NCBI RefSeq assembly: GCF_000026945.1
Contig: NC_012860.1
Span: forward strand, 2,914,001-2,978,000
Length of the DNA: 64,000 nt
Direction of reading: 5' to 3'
From: Candida dubliniensis CD36
Taxonomy: Eukaryota > Ascomycota > Pichiomycetes > Serinales > Debaryomycetaceae
The position numbers were made by a program, and so were the translations under genes. The notes under the pieces are model-generated. The model was not told the DNA's origin. It was given only the letters and a program-made list of their open reading frames with translations, and did not search any database. Positions 63,845 through 64,000 of the stretch are shown one piece after another; within the stretch, counting starts at the first letter, position 1; each line of letters opens with the position of its first letter.

Positions 63845-64000
63845 ATATTTTGAATGTATTAATAATAAAACAATAACAATAACAATGATGTTAGTATTCT
63901 ATTTTCTTTCAGGGTATATATATTTTGGCTAGTTTTAATTTTGGTGTTGCATTTTTTTTTTTTGCGCCCAAAATTGTTACCAATTTGAACTAATAAATTA

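Larger units (their letters stand above)
58964..64000. other. 5-kb gene-free region to the window edge
   Basis: I find no open frame with protein-like composition on either strand; the longest frames (59699-59965, 61706-61966) run through homopolymers. It holds simple repeats (TAG near 59330, TTTGTCTCTC near 59418-59468, ATA at 62693-62737, AAGT at 62845-62865, AACAAT at 62230-62262, ACACAT at 63810-63844), a 12-bp inverted repeat at 60010/60072 and an E-box at 62878. It is probably the promoter and leader of the C2H2 gene plus the flank of a gene beyond the edge. Confidence 0.6.

Noticed and set aside
1..64000. tRNA, rRNA or snoRNA genes
   Set aside because: No paired A-box and GGTTCRANNCC B-box and no rRNA-like stretch was seen on either strand; snoRNAs cannot be excluded by eye.

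Overview
This 64-kb window is nuclear DNA from a yeast of the CUG-Ser clade, most likely Candida albicans or its close sister C. dubliniensis. The evidence is AT-rich sequence, many poly-Q/N/S/T tracts, multi-kilobase gene-free promoters, short introns with GTATGT or GTACGT donors and TACTAAC branch points, and a gene order that I associate from memory with C. albicans chromosome 1 (MSH6, RPN1, SPE4, STP2, AGC1, and a C2H2 factor near the HYR1 region). I ran no database search. In this clade CTG codes for serine, so a standard-code translation shows Leu wrongly at those codons.

Layout from left to right: MSH6 (-, cut by the left edge) shares a promoter carrying ACGCG elements with a small secreted Cys-rich protein (+). 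Next come a TMEM205-like membrane protein (+), REX3 (-), AKR1 (-), an unrecognised Ser/Asn-rich acidic protein (+), a second unrecognised acidic protein (+), an ER FKBP with an intron and a KDEL end (+), a POF1-like nucleotidyltransferase (+), VMA16 (-), an ECM33-family GPI wall protein with an intron (+), RPN1 (-), an ECM25-like CRAL-TRIO/RhoGAP protein (+), a FAR1/WRKY-GCM1 transcription factor (probably RBF1, -), SPE4 (-), STP2 (+), RMP1 (-), ACL4 (+), BUD13 (+), a DCAF4-like protein (+), AGC1 (-), COX19 with an intron (+), XRN1/KEM1 with an intron (-), a single-pass membrane protein with an Atg8-interacting-like motif (-), and a C2H2 zinc-finger factor (-). The last 5 kb hold no gene that I can support.

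The genes are ordinary eukaryotic housekeeping and regulatory genes and do not form an operon or a single pathway. RNA metabolism is well represented (REX3, RMP1, ACL4, BUD13, XRN1). So are membrane, wall and secretory functions (AKR1, FKBP, ECM33-like, VMA16), mitochondria (AGC1, COX19) and regulators (RBF1-like, STP2, C2H2 factor). The very long intergenic regions lie mainly beside regulators and divergent promoters.

The most interesting observations are these. XRN1 has a coding first exon of only four bases (ATGG), and keeping its intron would leave a 12-codon reading frame. The 640-residue membrane protein at 52913-54835 combines a WSII motif in an acidic/Ser setting, one transmembrane segment and a run of 11-residue repeats, which together resemble the layout of a selective-autophagy receptor such as Atg39. 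Two neighbouring secretory genes carry GTACGT introns directly after their signal-peptide exons. Several perfect hairpins or inverted repeats sit in otherwise featureless intergenic DNA. I see no tRNA, rRNA, transposon or CRISPR array.
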